Positions 6,509 to 7,010 of a stretch of 7,010 nucleotides of DNA are shown here, piece after piece. Each line of letters begins with the position of its first letter. Position 1 is the first letter of the stretch. This stretch comes from Flavobacteriales bacterium. Its GTDB lineage: Bacteria > Bacteroidota > Bacteroidia > Flavobacteriales > Flavobacteriaceae. A program made the translations under genes and the position numbers. The DNA lies in assembly GCA_027065935.1 (NCBI GenBank), contig JAMONI010000314.1:1-7010 (forward strand), read 5' to 3'. A model generated the notes under the pieces. It made no database searches, was not told the origin of the DNA, and saw only the letters and a list, made by a program, of their open reading frames with translations.

Positions 6509-7010
6509 TTACAATATAATTCCGTCCGTGCCGACGGATTCTTGTTCCTCCAAAGGCCGCATGGCATTGAAGATTTTGAAGCGGGTATATTGTTTGAGGT
6601 CCTCGATACGAATATCTACGGGAAAAATACGGCCTTGCCTGATCAAGGTCCGGCGCATGGTGCCGTTGAGTAGAGGCCGGGCGGGGGTTAACCACCTTTT
6701 CCCGTCATAAAATGCAATGTTACCAAAAGACGTGTCGGTAATCATTCCGTGTTTAACGATAAGAATGTCGTCGGCTTTGCCTTTTAGAGTCATCAGCCGG
6801 TCGATGGCCGTGCGGTCGGTGAATTTTAAATTGTATATTAATTCGTTCGCTTCAATAACTTTTAAACTTTTTACGGTTTTAGGCTCATAAGGAAGTATTT
6901 CCGTCGCATAATCTTCTTGTCCGTATAAGAACCTGATTTTATACAAACCTTGTCCGGGAAAAGATGTTTGCGCAAGGATTTTTTCCAAGCTGAAAGGCGC
7001 CGGTTTTCCG
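6509..7010 (-). CDS. Class IV PLP enzyme, PabC-like (aminodeoxychorismate lyase-like), 5' end outside window
   Basis: Fold-type IV PLP proteins include aminodeoxychorismate lyase, which releases p-aminobenzoate for folate, and branched-chain or D-amino acid transaminases. The 166 visible residues are the C-terminal part; the open frame continues to the edge with GKPAPFS ahead of a TTG-encoded Leu at 6988-6986, so that TTG is probably internal. Compared with E. coli PabC as I remember it, LKFTDR places the PLP lysine (codon at 6826-6824), ITDTSFGN matches the VTECCAAN cofactor loop, TPARPLLNGTMRR matches the TPxxDxxGVNGIMR region, and IFNAMRPLE matches VICNALMPV. The pyridine-contacting Glu aligns with Asp. 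PabC-like is my best call, mainly because this Bacteroidota subfamily often sits beside pabB; a transaminase cannot be excluded. It converges on meaB with 16 bp between the stops. Confidence 0.8.
   Translation of the reverse strand, partial: GKPAPFSLEKILAQTSFPGQGLYKIRFLYGQEDYATEILPYEPKTVKSLKVIEANELIYNLKFTDRTAIDRLMTLKGKADDILIVKHGMITDTSFGNIAFYDGKRWLTPARPLLNGTMRRTLIRQGRIFPVDIRIEDLKQYTRFKIFNAMRPLEEQESVGTDGIIL
6521..6538. terminator. Possible hairpin between convergent meaB and the class IV gene
   Basis: TCCGTC (6521-6526), a 6-base loop CGTGCC, and GACGGA (6533-6538) form a perfect 6-bp GC-rich stem. On the plus strand it begins 28 bases past the meaB stop and is followed by TTCTTGTTCC. On the minus strand it lies in the last codons of the class IV gene and is followed by an AT-rich ATTATATTG. 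Neither tail is a strong T-run, so termination in either direction is tentative. Confidence 0.3.

Noticed and set aside
6381..6710. Minus- and plus-strand frames of 60-104 codons across the meaB/class IV junction
   Set aside because: They overlap the coding ends of both real genes out of frame and have no recognisable domain.
6986..6988. TTG as the start of the class IV gene
   Set aside because: The open frame continues upstream to the window edge, and a start here would remove the N-terminal lobe that all fold-type IV enzymes need.
1..7010. A new defence system, mobile element, CRISPR array or RNA gene
   Set aside because: No array-like repeats, transposase, integrase, phage or toxin-antitoxin genes, tRNA folds or rRNA segments were seen; almost all the sequence is filled by recognisable genes.

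Overview
The window reads as ordinary chromosome of a member of the Bacteroidota. Four things point there. A secreted protein ends in a type IX secretion (T9SS) type A sorting domain, a system found in that phylum. Several gene starts lack a purine-rich Shine-Dalgarno sequence and have AT-rich leaders. Some upstream regions carry the Bacteroidota -7 promoter element TAnnTTTG. The Lon and MeaB sequences resemble the Bacteroidota forms as I know them. I cannot resolve order or genus.

Layout. On the minus strand, reading right to left from about 4370, lie a secreted parallel beta-helix protein (4371-2644), recombination mediator RecR (2430-1813) and the AAA+ protease Lon (from 1736, running off the left edge before its protease domain). 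An 83-bp divergent spacer separates this group from two plus-strand genes: a TIGR01777-type NAD(P)-dependent SDR/epimerase (4455-5369) and the B12-mutase chaperone GTPase MeaB (5431-6492). MeaB faces a convergent class IV PLP enzyme (7010-6509, 5' end outside the window), with only 16 bp between the two stop codons.

The genes do not form one pathway. Lon (protein quality control) and RecR (RecFOR repair) are housekeeping genes that happen to share a strand. MeaB normally services methylmalonyl-CoA mutase or a related mutase, but no mutase gene is visible. The class IV enzyme resembles aminodeoxychorismate lyase (folate synthesis), and its likely partner pabB would lie beyond the right edge. 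The beta-helix protein is the only gene here that looks accessory; it is probably a surface or secreted carbohydrate-active or adhesive protein of unknown substrate.

I found no RNA gene, CRISPR array, transposon, phage gene or defence system. The observations most worth a second look are small: the unusual MeaB start (TTG, preceded in frame by an ATG and a stop), an inverted repeat over the likely lon promoter, a -7 element almost touching the recR start codon, and the uncharacterised T9SS beta-helix protein. No gene-free stretch exceeds 300 bases; the longest, 2431-2643, is described under its elements.
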